A stretch of 64,000 nt of DNA from Venturia oleaginea (GCA_013176395.1 JABMLP010000015.1:1-64000), one strand, 5' to 3'; positions 31,201-41,949 are shown, numbered from the stretch's first letter. The notes: a model not told the origin generated them from the sequence alone. A program made the numbers and translations.

Positions 31201-31977
31201 CATCTGTACTGATGTTTGGGATTTTCATGATCTTCCTGAGGGTCGTATTGTTGACTTCCTTTTCGTGAACCAGTGGAATTCCCAATCTGGTTCTCCTGGG
31301 TCTTCCTCGGACTTGTGCTCCCACAGTGGGCATTCTTTGACTTTGTACCAGTTCGATGGAATCATCCAGTGAAGATCGTGTTCCGGATTCTTTCTCATGC
31401 TTGGGTATCTGCTGATAACTTTGACAGCAGCCATTGTATTCCCAACCCCGAATTGGTTTGTGCCATACTCTGCTTTTGGCAATACCAACTGAGTGCCATA
31501 AAGACCGGGTGAGCTAGATGACGAACTCATCATAGCGAGATGTCCTTTGACATTGCCGTTACCTTGGTAACCTCCTCTATCCCGAGGGTAGTATCCGGAG
31601 CTCTGCTTCTCGGATAGGTGTACTTTGCAGTCGTCCTCATAACAAGCCGTCCAGCTCAGTATGTTGTGGATTGGCGGTACTGACGCATCGGATTGTAAAG
31701 CCTTGAGGTGTTCTGAGCCCATGGGTGAGTTTCCTTTCTTGGATCCACGTGGACCGCTCTGAATCTTGTCGAGCTCCATTGGCTGCGGTCCGTATGAATC
31801 AACTCAAACACCTATATTCGCACGACTGTTGTTTCCATGTCCTCGATAAGAACTAACTCCCTTCCTCTGAAGTTTTCTTTCGAATAGGCGGTTATCAATC
31901 TTGATTGACGTTCCAATCATCGAGTACAGGCTCTGAGGCTGAGTTTCCTTCCGACTGATTTCATCCTTGACAGTCTG
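28263..31977 (-). pseudogene. A1 coding remnant: Gag C-terminus, protease, RT, RNase H, integrase zinc head
   Basis: Same content, order and lesions as in A2. Gag remnant 31977-30731; protease and RT start 30719-29817; TGA at the W/R position before FTKFDIP; TGA near 29590; RT end and RNase H 29528-28626; integrase HHCC remnant 28618-28391; chromodomain tail to 28263. Shared lesions in two independent insertions show that the defective form itself was copied. Confidence 0.85.
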
Positions 31978-32377
31978 CTCTGCAACCCTTATTACTAAGG
32001 ACGGAGCTCCTAGGGACTATGAAGGTCAAGGGTATTGAATCTCTCTTCCTAACTCTTTCTTTCCTCAGCTTATTACAGCTTCAACTCCTAAGACTACGCT
32101 GTCTTAGGATGACCTCTGATTTCCTCTTTGTAAATTTTGCGAGAATTTACTGTGGATTGGCCCTTACAGTTGGCCCTTGCTTCTTGGAGATTCTAGCACC
32201 TTCTAGAAAATCTCAGCTTGAATTCTCTTGAATTCCCTTTTTGTTTGGCCCTTGAGGTTGGCTCTTGAGGTTGGTCTTTGAGGTTGGCCCTTGCTTCTTG
32301 GGTTAGGACAAGTGTTCTCTTCTTGAAATTCCTTTTTGTTTGGCCCTTGAGGTTGGCCCTTGCTTCTTGGGTTAGGT

Positions 32378-32756
32378 GTCCTCTTTAGGACCTTGACTCT
32401 ACAGGCTCTTCCTGAGAGTACTGAAATGGCTGGGGTGTTCTCTTTAGGACCTTGACTCTGCAGGCTCGTCCTGAGAGTACTGAAAATGGCTTGGGTGTCC
32501 TCTTTAGGACCTTGACTCTACAGGCTCTTCCTGAGAGTACTGAAATGGCTGGGGTGTCCTCTTTAGGACCTTGACTCTGCAGGCTCGTCCTGAGAGTACT
32601 GAAAATGGCTTGGGTGTCCTCTTTAGGACCTTGACTCTACAGGCTCTTCCTGAGAGTACTGAAATGGCTGGGGTGTCCTCTTTAGGACCTTGACTCTGCA
32701 GGCTCATCCTGAGAGTACTGAAAATGGCTTGGGTGTCCTCTTTAGGACCTTGAATC
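32378..32756 (-). repeat. 60-bp leader repeats in A1 (about six units)
   Basis: Unit GTCAAGGTCCTAAAGAGGAC (minus strand) plus ~40 bp. Two subtypes alternate (CAAGCC..GCAGA and CCAGCC..GTAGA), giving a ~120 bp higher-order unit. Confidence 0.85.
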
Positions 32757-33089
32757 ACCAACAGGATTGACCTGGGAGTACTTTCAACTTGTGGGTGTCA
32801 CTTTGGACGTTGTTGATATACCTTCGCAAAGGACAAGTTTCAACAACTCTCAATCTTCGACGTTCGTGATTACTACACAATGAGAAGATGTAGCATCCGT
32901 CCTAGGTTATGAGGTACCTAGCAAACTCTTTCTCAATGCCTCGCTCAATGGAGGGCTTTCTCAGTGCCTCGCTCGATGGAGGGCTTTCTCGGTACCTCGC
33001 TCAATGGAAGGCTTTCTCTTTGCTCTGACGATTGCTGCAGAGACTCTCTCTTACTGTCAGCAAGAGGTACTGGTGCGGTACTTAGATAA

Positions 33090-33370
33090 TGTAAGAGTTC
33101 AACCCTCAAAGGCGTTTCGCAAGTGAGAGAAGACTGCTTGTATTTCGAAGTATCTAAGTACAGAGAAGAATGTGTAAGTGTAGGAAGGACGACTAGTATA
33201 TATGTCCTCCGTATAAGAAAAAAGGACATGCTGTCCAGAGAAGTATGGAAAGGAATAGAAATACATGTGAAACAATCCTCAAACAATCCCTGCTAGGCGC
33301 ACGTGAAAGACTACCAGGTAGTGCTAAGAATCCATCCAGGATAAGTTGAGAAAGGATCTATCCTTTGACA
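33090..33370 (-). repeat. A1 5' LTR (281 bp), divergent U3
   Basis: Same ends and R/U5 as the 3' LTR, but the centre of U3 differs at many positions (ACGGAGGACATATATAC in place of TTGGAAGATTATATATAC). It resembles the LTRs at 45398 and 60440. Confidence 0.9.
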
Positions 33371-35640
33371 GCTATGGCATAGAAGGTTTGCCCATTACGG
33401 GGCCAAGTCCCTAAGATACGTCCACAAGGTTACTACCTTAGACCAGCCAATTCCTACCTTTGAGTCAAGAGACTGTCCATGCAAGATCTGTCTTACTACC
33501 AAAATGAAAAGAAGCTATGGTAGGGTGACGGAACCGATGCAAGAAATTATGGAACTTATCTCAGTCGATATCTGTGGACCATTGCCCGTGTCAAGAAAGG
33601 GATTCAAGTGGTTCCTACAGATCGTCGAAAATGCTTCCCGAAAGAAATGGACAAGGCCAATGAGAGAGAAGTCGGATGCACCTCAAGAACTCAGACAATG
33701 GAAAGTGTCAGCCGAGACTGAAACTAGGAAGAAGCTGAAAGCTGTGAGGATCGACAATGCGGGAGAACTTGTCAAGCTGGCGAGAGATTGGGAGAAAGAA
33801 GAGGGTATTCACCCTGAGTTCACAGATGCATATAGTTCCAACCAGAATGGGGTTGCGGAAAGGAATATCCAGACCTCAGAGAACAATGTCCGGGCTATGT
33901 GCGAGGATTCCGGAATGCCTATTGAGTTCTGGCCAGAAGCAATCGAAACCCATACCTATGTCAGCAATCTTCTCGCCAACGGTCCAGAGCTTGAAGGATT
34001 CAGGCTCTCCCCAGAAGAAGCATGGTCAGGAAGGAAACCCTCAATTGATCACCTCCGAGTATGGGGATGTCAGGCTATCGTACATGTCCCGAGAGAGGAG
34101 CTTGCAGGGGCAATGCATAACTCCTCCAAGTCGAGGGCTGACAAATTCATGAATACTGGCAAGCCTGTAGTCTTCATGGGATATGTCAAAGGTACGAGAA
34201 AAATGTGGAAGTTCTGGGATCCAGATTTCAGGGATATCAAGACACACAGCTCGGTAAGGTTCCTTGAAGATCAAAGAGGAGCTGACTTGAGTTTGAACCT
34301 CGGAACGGCAGGTCAAACCAACTCAGCAAGCCTTAACAGGAATCCAAGAGGAAGACCGAGAAAACTCCCAATAATCCCAGAGACTGTTGAGACACCCAGG
34401 CCAGCTAGGGAATTGGTACCTAAATTCCCAGTCTTTGAGAGAATTGTTAGGAAATCCACGCCAGAGGAAATTGCATTGGCAGACTCCCAAGGGCCAGAAG
34501 TAACAAGTCCAACAGAGATATCTCACCCGGCTGAGTCTGAGACAGCAATCCCTACTCAACCTACCTCTACACCTGTGCATTCTACACCTGCATCAACTCA
34601 AGCTCAGGAAACAGGGCGTAAGAGACTTAGGTCAGACTCTATTACCTCGGACGAGAGACCATCGAAAAGACTCGATTACGCTATGTTCGCCCAGATCATG
34701 ATGATGGCTAGTGAGCTTGCTGCAGATGGGAAAGATTTCCTAGGTGAGATCGACGAAGCTGCTTTCATTGCGTGCAAGGAGACAGTGGGAGCCAAGCACA
34801 ACATCCCTATCCCCAAGACCTACAAAGAGGCGATCCAGGACAAGAAATGGGGCCACCTATGGAAGGAGGCTATTCAGAAGGAACTGGCTGCACTGGAGAG
34901 CAACCACACATGGAGCCAGGTTGTCCCCCCCAAGGAAGCCAATCTTGTGACATCCAAATGGGTATTCGACGTGAAGTACCTCATCAGTGGAGCAATCGAT
35001 AAGTTCAAGGCAAGGCTTGTGGCCAGAGGATTCTCACAGAAACTAGGTGTAGACTTCACGGACACCTTTGCACCTACTGTTAGGCATGATACCCTGAGAT
35101 GCTTTATGGCTACTGTTGCCAAGAAGAATCTCCACATGCATGTAGTTGATGTAAACAATGCATTCACCGAATCATTCCTGAAAGAGGACATCTTCATGAT
35201 CCCTCCCCCAGGAGTAGACATTCCACCAGGCAAAGTCTTCAAGATGCTGAAGAGCTTGTATGGTCTGAAACAAGCAGCAAGAGACTGGAACCAACTCTGT
35301 GTAGAGAAATTGAAGAAGTTGGGCTTTGCCCAATCAGAAGTTGACCCCTGTCTTTTGGTTCACAAGGAGAGAGACATCATGATTCTTACATGGGTAGACG
35401 ACATACCTATTGCATCCTCAAATCTCGACAATATCAAATGGTTCAAGCAAGAATTTGGAAAGATCTTCCAGATCAAGGACCTAGGAGAACCAGACAAGAT
35501 TGTTGGCATGAGGATCGCCAGGGATAGAACGAAGGGAACCCTGAAGCTTGACCAAGGACACTACATCAGGGAGGCCCTCGCAAAGTTTGGAATGTCGGCG
35601 GAAAAAGGGAAGCCAACACTGTCACCCATGGATTCCTATG
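33371..35640 (+). CDS. Copia integrase and reverse transcriptase segment (between A1 and A2)
   Basis: Reading from the repaired GCTAT junction gives LWHRRFAHYGAKSL ... CPCKIC, the HHCC zinc-binding head of integrase. Catalytic residues: ISVDICGPLP, VRIDNAGEL and NGVAERNIQT (D, D, E). A Ser/Pro/Thr-rich linker (about 34300-34650) separates it from RT. RT motifs: SKWVFDVKYLISG, FKARLVARGFSQ, MHVVDVNNAFTES, KSLYGLKQAARDWN and the catalytic WVDDIPIAS, with W in place of the usual Y. It stops at DSYV where A2 inserts at 35641. All visible catalytic residues are present and no stop occurs in this 2.27 kb. Confidence 0.9.
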
Positions 35641-35920
35641 TGTCAAAGGATAGATCCTTTCTCAACTTATCCTGGATGGATTCTTAGCACTACCTGGTAG
35701 TTCTCACGTGCGCCTAGCAGGGATTATTCAGGGACCGTTTCACATGCGCTTCTACTCCTTTCTATTCTCTTCTCAGGACAACATGTCCTTTTCCTACTTG
35801 GAAGATTATATATACAATTTGTTCTTCCTGTACCTACACTTTCTTCTTTGTACTTAGATACTTGAAATATAAGCTGTCTTCCCTCACTTGCGAAACACCT
35901 TTGAGGGTTGAACTCTTACA
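35641..35920 (+). repeat. A2 5' LTR (280 bp)
   Basis: TGTCAAAGGATAG ... GAACTCTTACA. TATATATA at 35807-35814; predicted transcript start near GTACTTAGATA at 35850-35860. Confidence 0.92.
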
Positions 35921-35921
35921 T

Positions 35922-35932
35922 TATCTAAGTAC
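35922..35932 (+). promoter_or_regulatory. Self-priming-type PBS of element A
   Basis: TATCTAAGTAC, one base after the LTR, is the exact complement of GTACTTAGATA at 35850-35860 in the LTR. Eleven bases is the length used by Tf1, whose mRNA 5' end folds back to prime (established). No tRNA match is needed. Confidence 0.75.
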
Positions 35933-36244
35933 CGCACCAATACCTCTTGCTGACAGTAAGAGAGAGTCTCTGCAGCAATCGTCAGAGCAAAGAGAAAGCC
36001 CTCCATCGAGCGAGGTACCGAGAAAGCCCTCCATCGAGCGAGGCACTGAGAAAGCCCTCCATTGAGCGAGGCATTGAGAAAGAGTTTGCTAGGTACCTCA
36101 TAACCTAGGACGGATGCTACATCTTCTCATTGTGTAGTAATCACGAACGTCGAAGATTGAGAGTTGTTGAAACTTGTCCTTTGCGAAGGGATATCAACAA
36201 CGTCCAAAGTGACACCCACAAGTTGAAAGTACTCCCAGGTCAAT

Positions 36245-36815
36245 CCTGTTGGTGAGTCAAGGTCCTAAAGAGGACACCCAAGCCATTTCAGTACTCTCAG
36301 GAAGAGCCTGTAGAGTCAAGGTCCTAAAGAGGACACCCAAGCCATTTCCAGTACTCTCAGGACGAGCCTGCAGAGTCAAGGTCCTAAAGAGGACACCCCA
36401 GCCATTTCAGTACTCTCAGGAAGAGCCTGTAGAGTCAAGGTCCTAAAGAGGACACCCAAGCCATTTTCAGTACTCTCAGGATGAGCCTGCAGAGTCAAGG
36501 TCCTAAAGAGGACACCCCAGCCATTTCAGTACTCTCAGGAAGAGCCTGTAGAGTCAAGGTCCTAAAGAGGACACCCAAGCCATTTTCAGTACTCTCAGGA
36601 CGAGCCTGCAGAGTCAAGGTCCTAAAGAGGACACCCCAGCCATTTCAGTACTCTCAGGAAGAGCCTGTAGAGTCAAGGTCCTAAAGAGGACACCCAAGCC
36701 ATTTTCAGTACTCTCAGGACGAGCCTGCAGAGTCAAGGTCCTAAAGAGAACACCCCAGCCATTTCAGTACTCTCAGGAAGAGCCTGTAGAGTCAAGGTCC
36801 TAAAGAGGACACCTA
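36245..36815 (+). repeat. 60-bp leader repeats in A2 (about nine units)
   Basis: GTCAAGGTCCTAAAGAGGAC recurs every ~60 bp. As in A1, two subtypes alternate. The three-unit difference from A1 accounts for the length difference between the copies. Confidence 0.88.
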
Positions 36816-37210
36816 ACCCAAGAAGCAAGGGCCAACCTCAAGGGCCAAACAAAAAGGAATTTCAAGAAGAGAACACTTGTCCTAACCCAAGAAGCAAGGG
36901 CCAACCTCAAAGACCAACCTCAAGAGCCAACCTCAAGGGCCAAACAAAAAGGGAATTCAAGAGAATTCAAGCTGAGATTTTCTAGAAGGTGCTAGAATCT
37001 CCAAGAAGCAAGGGCCAACTGTAAGGGCCAATCCACAGTAAATTCTCGCAAAATTTACAAAGAGGAAATCAGAGGTCATCCTAAGACAGCGTAGTCTTAG
37101 GAGTTGAAGCTGTAATAAGCTGAGGAAAGAAAGAGTTAGGAAGAGAGATTCAATACCCTTGACCTTCATAGTCCCTAGGAGCTCCGTCCTTAGTAATAAG
37201 GGTTGCAGAG
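36816..37210 (+). promoter_or_regulatory. Leader shared by elements A and B
   Basis: Short GGGCCAACCTCAAG repeats are followed by ~180 bp nearly the same as in B2 (54960-55250): GTCATCCTAAGACAGCG, GAGTTGAAGCTGTAATAAGC, GAGCTCYGTCCTTAGTAATA. Similarity ends at GCAGAGCAGACT (about 37210), where A enters gag-type coding and B continues with TATAGTGTAAAAAATCC. It may hold a packaging signal; this is inference from conservation between elements with different genes. Confidence 0.7.
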
Positions 37211-38457
37211 CAGACTGTCAAGGATGAAATCAGTCGGAAGGAAACTCAGCCTCAGAGCCTGTACTCGATGATTGGAACGTCAATCAAGATTGATAACCGC
37301 CTATTCGAAAGAAAACTTCAGAGGAAGGGAGTTAGTTCTTATCGAGGACATGGAAACAACAGTCGTGCGAATATAGGTGTTTGAGTTGATTCATACGGAC
37401 CGCAGCCAATGGAGCTCGACAAGATTCAGAGCGGTCCACGTGGATCCAAGAAAGGAAACTCACCCATGGGCTCAGAACACCTCAAGGCTTTACAATCCGA
37501 TGCGTCAGTACCGCCAATCCACAACATACTGAGCTGGACGGCTTGTTATGAGGACGACTGCAAAGTACACCTATCCGAGAAGCAGAGCTCCGGATACTAC
37601 CCTCGGGATAGAGGAGGTTACCAAGGTAACGGCAATGTCAAAGGACATCTCGCTATGATGAGTTCGTCATCTAGCTCACCCGGTCTTTATGGCACTCAGT
37701 TGGTATTGCCAAAAGCAGAGTATGGCACAAACCAATTCGGGGTTGGGAATACAATGGCTGCTGTCAAAGTTATCAGCAGATACCCAAGCATGAGAAAGAA
37801 TCCGGAACACGATCTTCACTGGATGATTCCATCGAACTGGTACAAAGTCAAAGAATGCCCACTGTGGGAGCACAAGTCCGAGGAAGACCCAGGAGAACCA
37901 GATTGGGAATTCCACTGGTTCACGAAAAGGAAGTCAACAATACGACCCTCAGGAAGATCATGAAAATCCCAAACATCAGTACAGATGTACAGCACGTCCA
38001 CCACAGACACTCACCTATGAATTGCTGCGAGTATGAGGAATGCGATTTACCTCAGCACCAGGAAATGAAAGATCGTGGAGAAATACTCCAAGAGTTGCCA
38101 GCCATTTCCGGGAGTTGGTCTACACCAAACGAAAACGAATCTCTACAGTCTATGTCGGGCGACGACAGTGAGTCTACAGTAGAAGACAACTCCAACGAAG
38201 GAGAATCGAAGGAAGATCTAGAGTTTATGACCTTCCGGCTCTCACGTTTGACACGAGACGTTGAACGAGCAATTGATCAGGACGATTCTCAGTGCAAAGA
38301 CGTCTATCCAAATGCATGCCTTGACTTCACCTGCCCATACCATCCGAATGGGGCAAGGAACCTTCGACACCTTGTCCGACGATTGGACATCGCAGTCAAA
38401 ACAAAGCAAGCACGCAAATGGCATGAGAATTCGGGAAACGAGGAGGATCAACAGTAG
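37211..38457 (+). pseudogene. A2 Gag C-terminal remnant
   Basis: Starts without ATG as TVKDEISRKETQPQSL then SIKIDNRLFERKLQRKG, the end of the Ty3-type capsid domain. TGA at 37383-37385 precedes VDSYGPQPMELDKIQSG. From 37409 the frame is open to 37963 and includes LSWTACYEDDCKVHLSEKQ, a segment that in fungal gypsy polyproteins follows the zinc knuckle; the knuckle itself is absent. A one-base shift near 37925 moves coding to the frame 37855-38457 (VNNTTLRKIMKIPN ... CLDFTCPYHPNGARN). The capsid core is missing. It cannot form particles. Confidence 0.75.
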
Positions 38458-38468
38458 AGAGGCCCCTG

Positions 38469-40562
38469 TTGAATCCTAATGAAGCGCCTCATTTTCTGAA
38501 CAACCTTGGTACATTTAAGATGCTGGTCGAAGGAAAGATCGACGACGTACCAGCATGGGCCTTCATCGACACTGGTGCCGATAGGAATCTTCTAAGCGAG
38601 AAATTGGTCGACGAATGGAAACTACCCGTACGGTCGAAACGGCATCCATATCCACTAACTATCGCTGATGGAAGACCTGTCAACTTCAATGGAGGCATAG
38701 TGATCTACGAAGCAGACATAATCTTGTGGATACAAGGGAGGAAAGAACAGATTGTTCTAGACGTCACGAATATTGGAGACTCGGATTTGATCCTTGGTCT
38801 GTCGTGGCTTCGAACTCACAATCCGCATATCGACTGGAGAACATTGACGCGCACGTTCCCGGACCAACGATATCCCGTGCAGGCTAGCATGCGCGCTAGA
38901 ACACGGACAGCACAAAGACCTTTGCGGAAAAGGCCTACACACGTTGAAGTGGCATACTGCTATCGTCTCCAGACAGAGGAGGATAGGTCAGTGTTCCAAA
39001 TTCCCCATGGGTACCAGGAATTTGCAGAACTTTTTAAAAGGGAATCGATCGAAGATTCTCTTCCACCACACCAACCATGGAATCATGAGATCAAGCTCAA
39101 GAATAATGAACAACCAAAGAAGTTCAAGGTCTACCCATTGAGGGAAGATCAGCTTGAAACCCTTCGTGAATATATCGACGATTTCACGAAGAAGAAGTTC
39201 ATCCGGGAGTCGAAGTCACCCGCCGGATATTCAGTTTTCTACGTACCCAAGCCCGATGGTTCACAACGATTGTGTGTCGATTACCGACATCTAAATGAGA
39301 TTTCGGTGAAGAATGCGTACACGCTGCCTTTAATCCAGGAGTTGAGGGACAGACTCCAAGGAGCCAGATGATTCACGAAATTCGATATTCCTGCGGCTTT
39401 TCATCGAATTAGGATTAAGGAAGGTGACGAGTGGAAGACAGCATTCCGCACTCACCTTGAGCACTACGAATACCTTGTCATGCCCTTTGGTTTGACAAAC
39501 GCCCCTGCGACGCTGCAAGCCTATATGAACAATGTGCTTCGCGAGCACTTAGACAAGTTTGTGTCTGTTTATATGGATGACATTTTGGTTTACTATTGAA
39601 CGTTCAAAGAACACGCCAATCACGTTCGAACCGTCCTCCGCGCACTACAGATATTTAACTTGCGGCTGAAACCCTCGAAAAGCGAATTCCACAAGCAACG
39701 AATCAAGTTCGTTGGATGTTTTGTCTCTCAAGATGGACTTGAGATGGACCCGGAAATTTACCAGAAGGTCCGCGATTGGCCGGTACCCTCGAACGTCAAA
39801 GGAGTACAGTCATTTCACGCCTTCGCGAATTATTATCGACAATTCATCGAAAGCTTTTCCGAAGTTGCAGAACCCCTCACGGGATTGATGAAGAAGGGGA
39901 TTACCTTGGAATGGAACGAGCATGCGCAAAAGGCCTTTGACGCACTCAAGATACGGTTAACAACACCACCCATTCTGCAACTGTTTAACTCAGAAAAAAC
40001 AGCCACAGTCGAGGCGGATGCGTCCGATCGAGCCCTCGGAGCATGTCTCAGCCAACCTGATTCAGATGGAAAGCTAAGACCAGTAGCTTACCACGCACGA
40101 AAATTCCTGAAAGCAGAAGTCAACTACTCCACTTCAGACAAGGAACTCATGGCCATAGTTGATGCCTTCAAGCACTGGAAGCATTATCTTGAAGGAGCGA
40201 AACACAAGATTACCGTGTATTCCGATCACAAGAACCTGCGGAATTTCACGACGACAAAGGAATTGAATCGACGGCAACTAAGATGGTCAGAAGAACTGTC
40301 ATTTTACAACTTCCATATCCTTTACAAGAAAGGAAAGGAAAACGTTAACGCCGATGCATTAAGTCGACGAGAAGACTTCATGGCAGGAGAAAAAGAGAAA
40401 GTCGAACGCGCTTTGTTCCGACAGAAGGTGATGCACTTGTGCACCAAGTCTCATCACTTCAGACAGGAAAGCTCTCTTATTGGCAAGAGGTTAGGAACGC
40501 GCAGCAAAGGATCCAGATGTACAAGGCTACATTCAATCAGCAGATCAGAATACCCGTATTGA
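38469..40562 (+). pseudogene. A2 protease, reverse transcriptase and RNase H with two TGA codons
   Basis: Protease FIDTGADRNLLSEKL (about residue 32) keeps the DTGA site. RT reads LCVDYRHLNEISVKN to LQGAR, then TGA (39369-39371), then [40 protein letters not shown], then TGA (about 39597-39599), then FKEHANHVRTVLRAL. RNase H has VEADASDRALGACLSQ, DKELMAIVDAFKHW and YSDHKNLRNF, and ends ENVNADALSRREDF. The lesions fit TGG to TGA and CGA to TGA. Both are also in A1. Confidence 0.88.
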
Positions 40563-40925
40563 AGACGGATTGCTCCTCTTCAACAACTTGGTATATCTTC
40601 CCACGAGCCTTAGGAAACAGTACATCCTACATCAACACGAATCTCCACTCAATGGTCATTGCAGAGCAGAGATTGTCCTTTCACGACTTCAGAATACCTT
40701 CTACTTCCCGCGCATGCGACAGGAAGTTTTCAAGGAAATAGGAAAGTGTGTTCTTTGCAAAAAGGCCAAGTACGAACGACAGAAACTGTCGCATTAGATA
40801 CCTTTGAAAGTATCTACGGTGATGTTTTTCAAAACGACGGACCGAGTCTACGTCCTCCTAGGCGTACAAAAAGCAAAACCGCCCCAACGGAAACGGGGGA
40901 GAAGAAGGGTAATGTCAAAGGATAG
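40563..40925 (+). pseudogene. A2 integrase zinc head fused to a chromodomain tail
   Basis: After a frame change near 40450-40560, HQHESPLNGHCRAEIVL ... CVLCKKAKYERQK forms the HHCC head of integrase. Within ten residues it is joined, in another frame, to TVALDTFESIYGDVFQNDG, which aligns with the last part of the B2 chromodomain protein (TTALDAFESAYGNVLENDG). About 1.2 kb with the DDE core, GPY/F region and most of the chromodomain is gone. Confidence 0.85.
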
Positions 40926-41192
40926 ATCCTTTCTCAACTTATCCTGGATGGATTCTTAGCACTACCTGGTAGTTCTCACGTGCGCCTAGCAGGGATTATT
41001 CAGGGACCGTTTCACATGCGCTTCTACTCCTTTCTATTCTCTTCTCAGGACAGCATGTCCTTTTCCTACTTGGAAGATTATATATACAATTTGTTCTTCC
41101 TGTACCTACACTTTCTTCTTTGTACTTAGATACTTGAAATATAAGCTGTCTTCCCTCACTTGCGAAACACCTTTGAGGGTTGAACTCTTACA
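40913..41192 (+). repeat. A2 3' LTR (280 bp)
   Basis: One difference from the 5' LTR (CAGCATG for CAACATG). Preceded by GAGAAGAAGGGTAA. Confidence 0.92.
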
Positions 41193-41925
41193 CTATGATG
41201 ATCTGAGGAAATCAGGACCAACAGATCCTCGCGCAGATAGTGGGAGCTACCAGGAGCAGACGGGAACATGGATGTGGCCAATGGTGATGTGCAGGCCAGA
41301 TATAGCTTTTGCTATTGGAAGACTCAGCTCCTATGCATCTGACCCAACGGTATTCCATGAGAAGGCAATCAAGAAAGTAGCTAGGTACCTCAGGTCATTT
41401 CCAGATCTTGGACTGGAATACGGCATTGGAGGACATACTGGGCTTGTGGGATACTCAGATGCAGATTACGCTATGGACAAGGCAGACAGGGTCTCCATCC
41501 TAGGATGGGTGTTCTTTCTTGCTGGAGCACCAGTTGCCTGGATGAGCAAGAAGATGAAGTCAGTAGCAACCTCTACGATGGAAGCTGAATACATGGCAAT
41601 GAGCAGCGGTGGTAAACAAGCTCAATTCCTTTCATCGCTCTTGAGGGAAATGGGACATCCGGACATGGTAGGCAAGAACGCTTTTGAGCCTCTCATGGTT
41701 CTGAAGGGAGACAACCAAGCTTGTCTCAGCCTGGTTAAGGACTCCCATGCTCATGAGAGATCTAAACACATTGACATCGCATACAACAATGTCAGAAGAA
41801 TGAGGGAAAGGAACCAATTGATCGTGGAGTTCTGTCCTACTGCAGACATGGTTGCAGATGGGTTGACTAAGCCAAAGAATGGTCAACAGTTCCAGAACTT
41901 CTTACATCAACTGGGAATGGTATAG
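41193..41925 (+). CDS. Copia RT tail and RNase H segment
   Basis: Continues from the CTATG junction: DDLRKSGPTDPRADSG, then MWPMVMCRPDIAFAIGRLS, the copia connection domain, and RNase H with GYSDADYAMDKADRVS, STMEAEYMAMSSGGKQA, VLKGDNQACLSL and SKHIDIAYNNVR. It ends at LHQLGMV, TAG 41923-41925, 24 bp before the 3' LTR. An apparent ORF start at 41134 is only read-through from the A2 LTR. Confidence 0.9.
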
Positions 41926-41949
41926 CTAAGGTCTAGGCATGAGTGGGAG

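Larger units (their letters stand above)
27995..33370 (-). mobile_element. Gypsy-derived non-autonomous element A, copy A1
   Basis: Inserted in copia with a perfect GCTAT duplication (27990-27994, 33371-33375). It is the mirror image of A2: position x in one corresponds to 69188 minus x in the other across the coding part, and translations of all compared frames are identical. It is shorter by 176 bp, explained by three fewer leader repeats. It carries the same gag deletion, stops, frameshifts and missing integrase core as A2. Its two LTRs belong to different U3 subtypes although R/U5 agrees. Confidence 0.9.
35641..41192 (+). mobile_element. Gypsy-derived non-autonomous element A, copy A2
   Basis: 5552 bp inside copia RT with a perfect CTATG duplication (35636-35640, 41193-41197). 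LTRs of 280 bp differ at one base. The order is 5' LTR, self-priming-type PBS, ~60-bp repeats, a leader closely matching family B, Gag C-terminal remnant, protease, RT, RNase H, integrase zinc head, a direct join to the last residues of a chromodomain protein, polypurine tract, 3' LTR. Gag capsid, Gag zinc knuckle and integrase catalytic core are absent, so it cannot move by itself. Confidence 0.92.

Noticed and set aside
36249..36684. Repetitive frames encoding RACRVKVLKRTP units
   Set aside because: Translations of the 60-bp leader repeats; 60 is a multiple of three, which keeps frames open.
41134..41192. Start of an apparent 263-codon protein at 41134
   Set aside because: The first ~20 codons are the end of the A2 LTR; real copia coding resumes at 41193.
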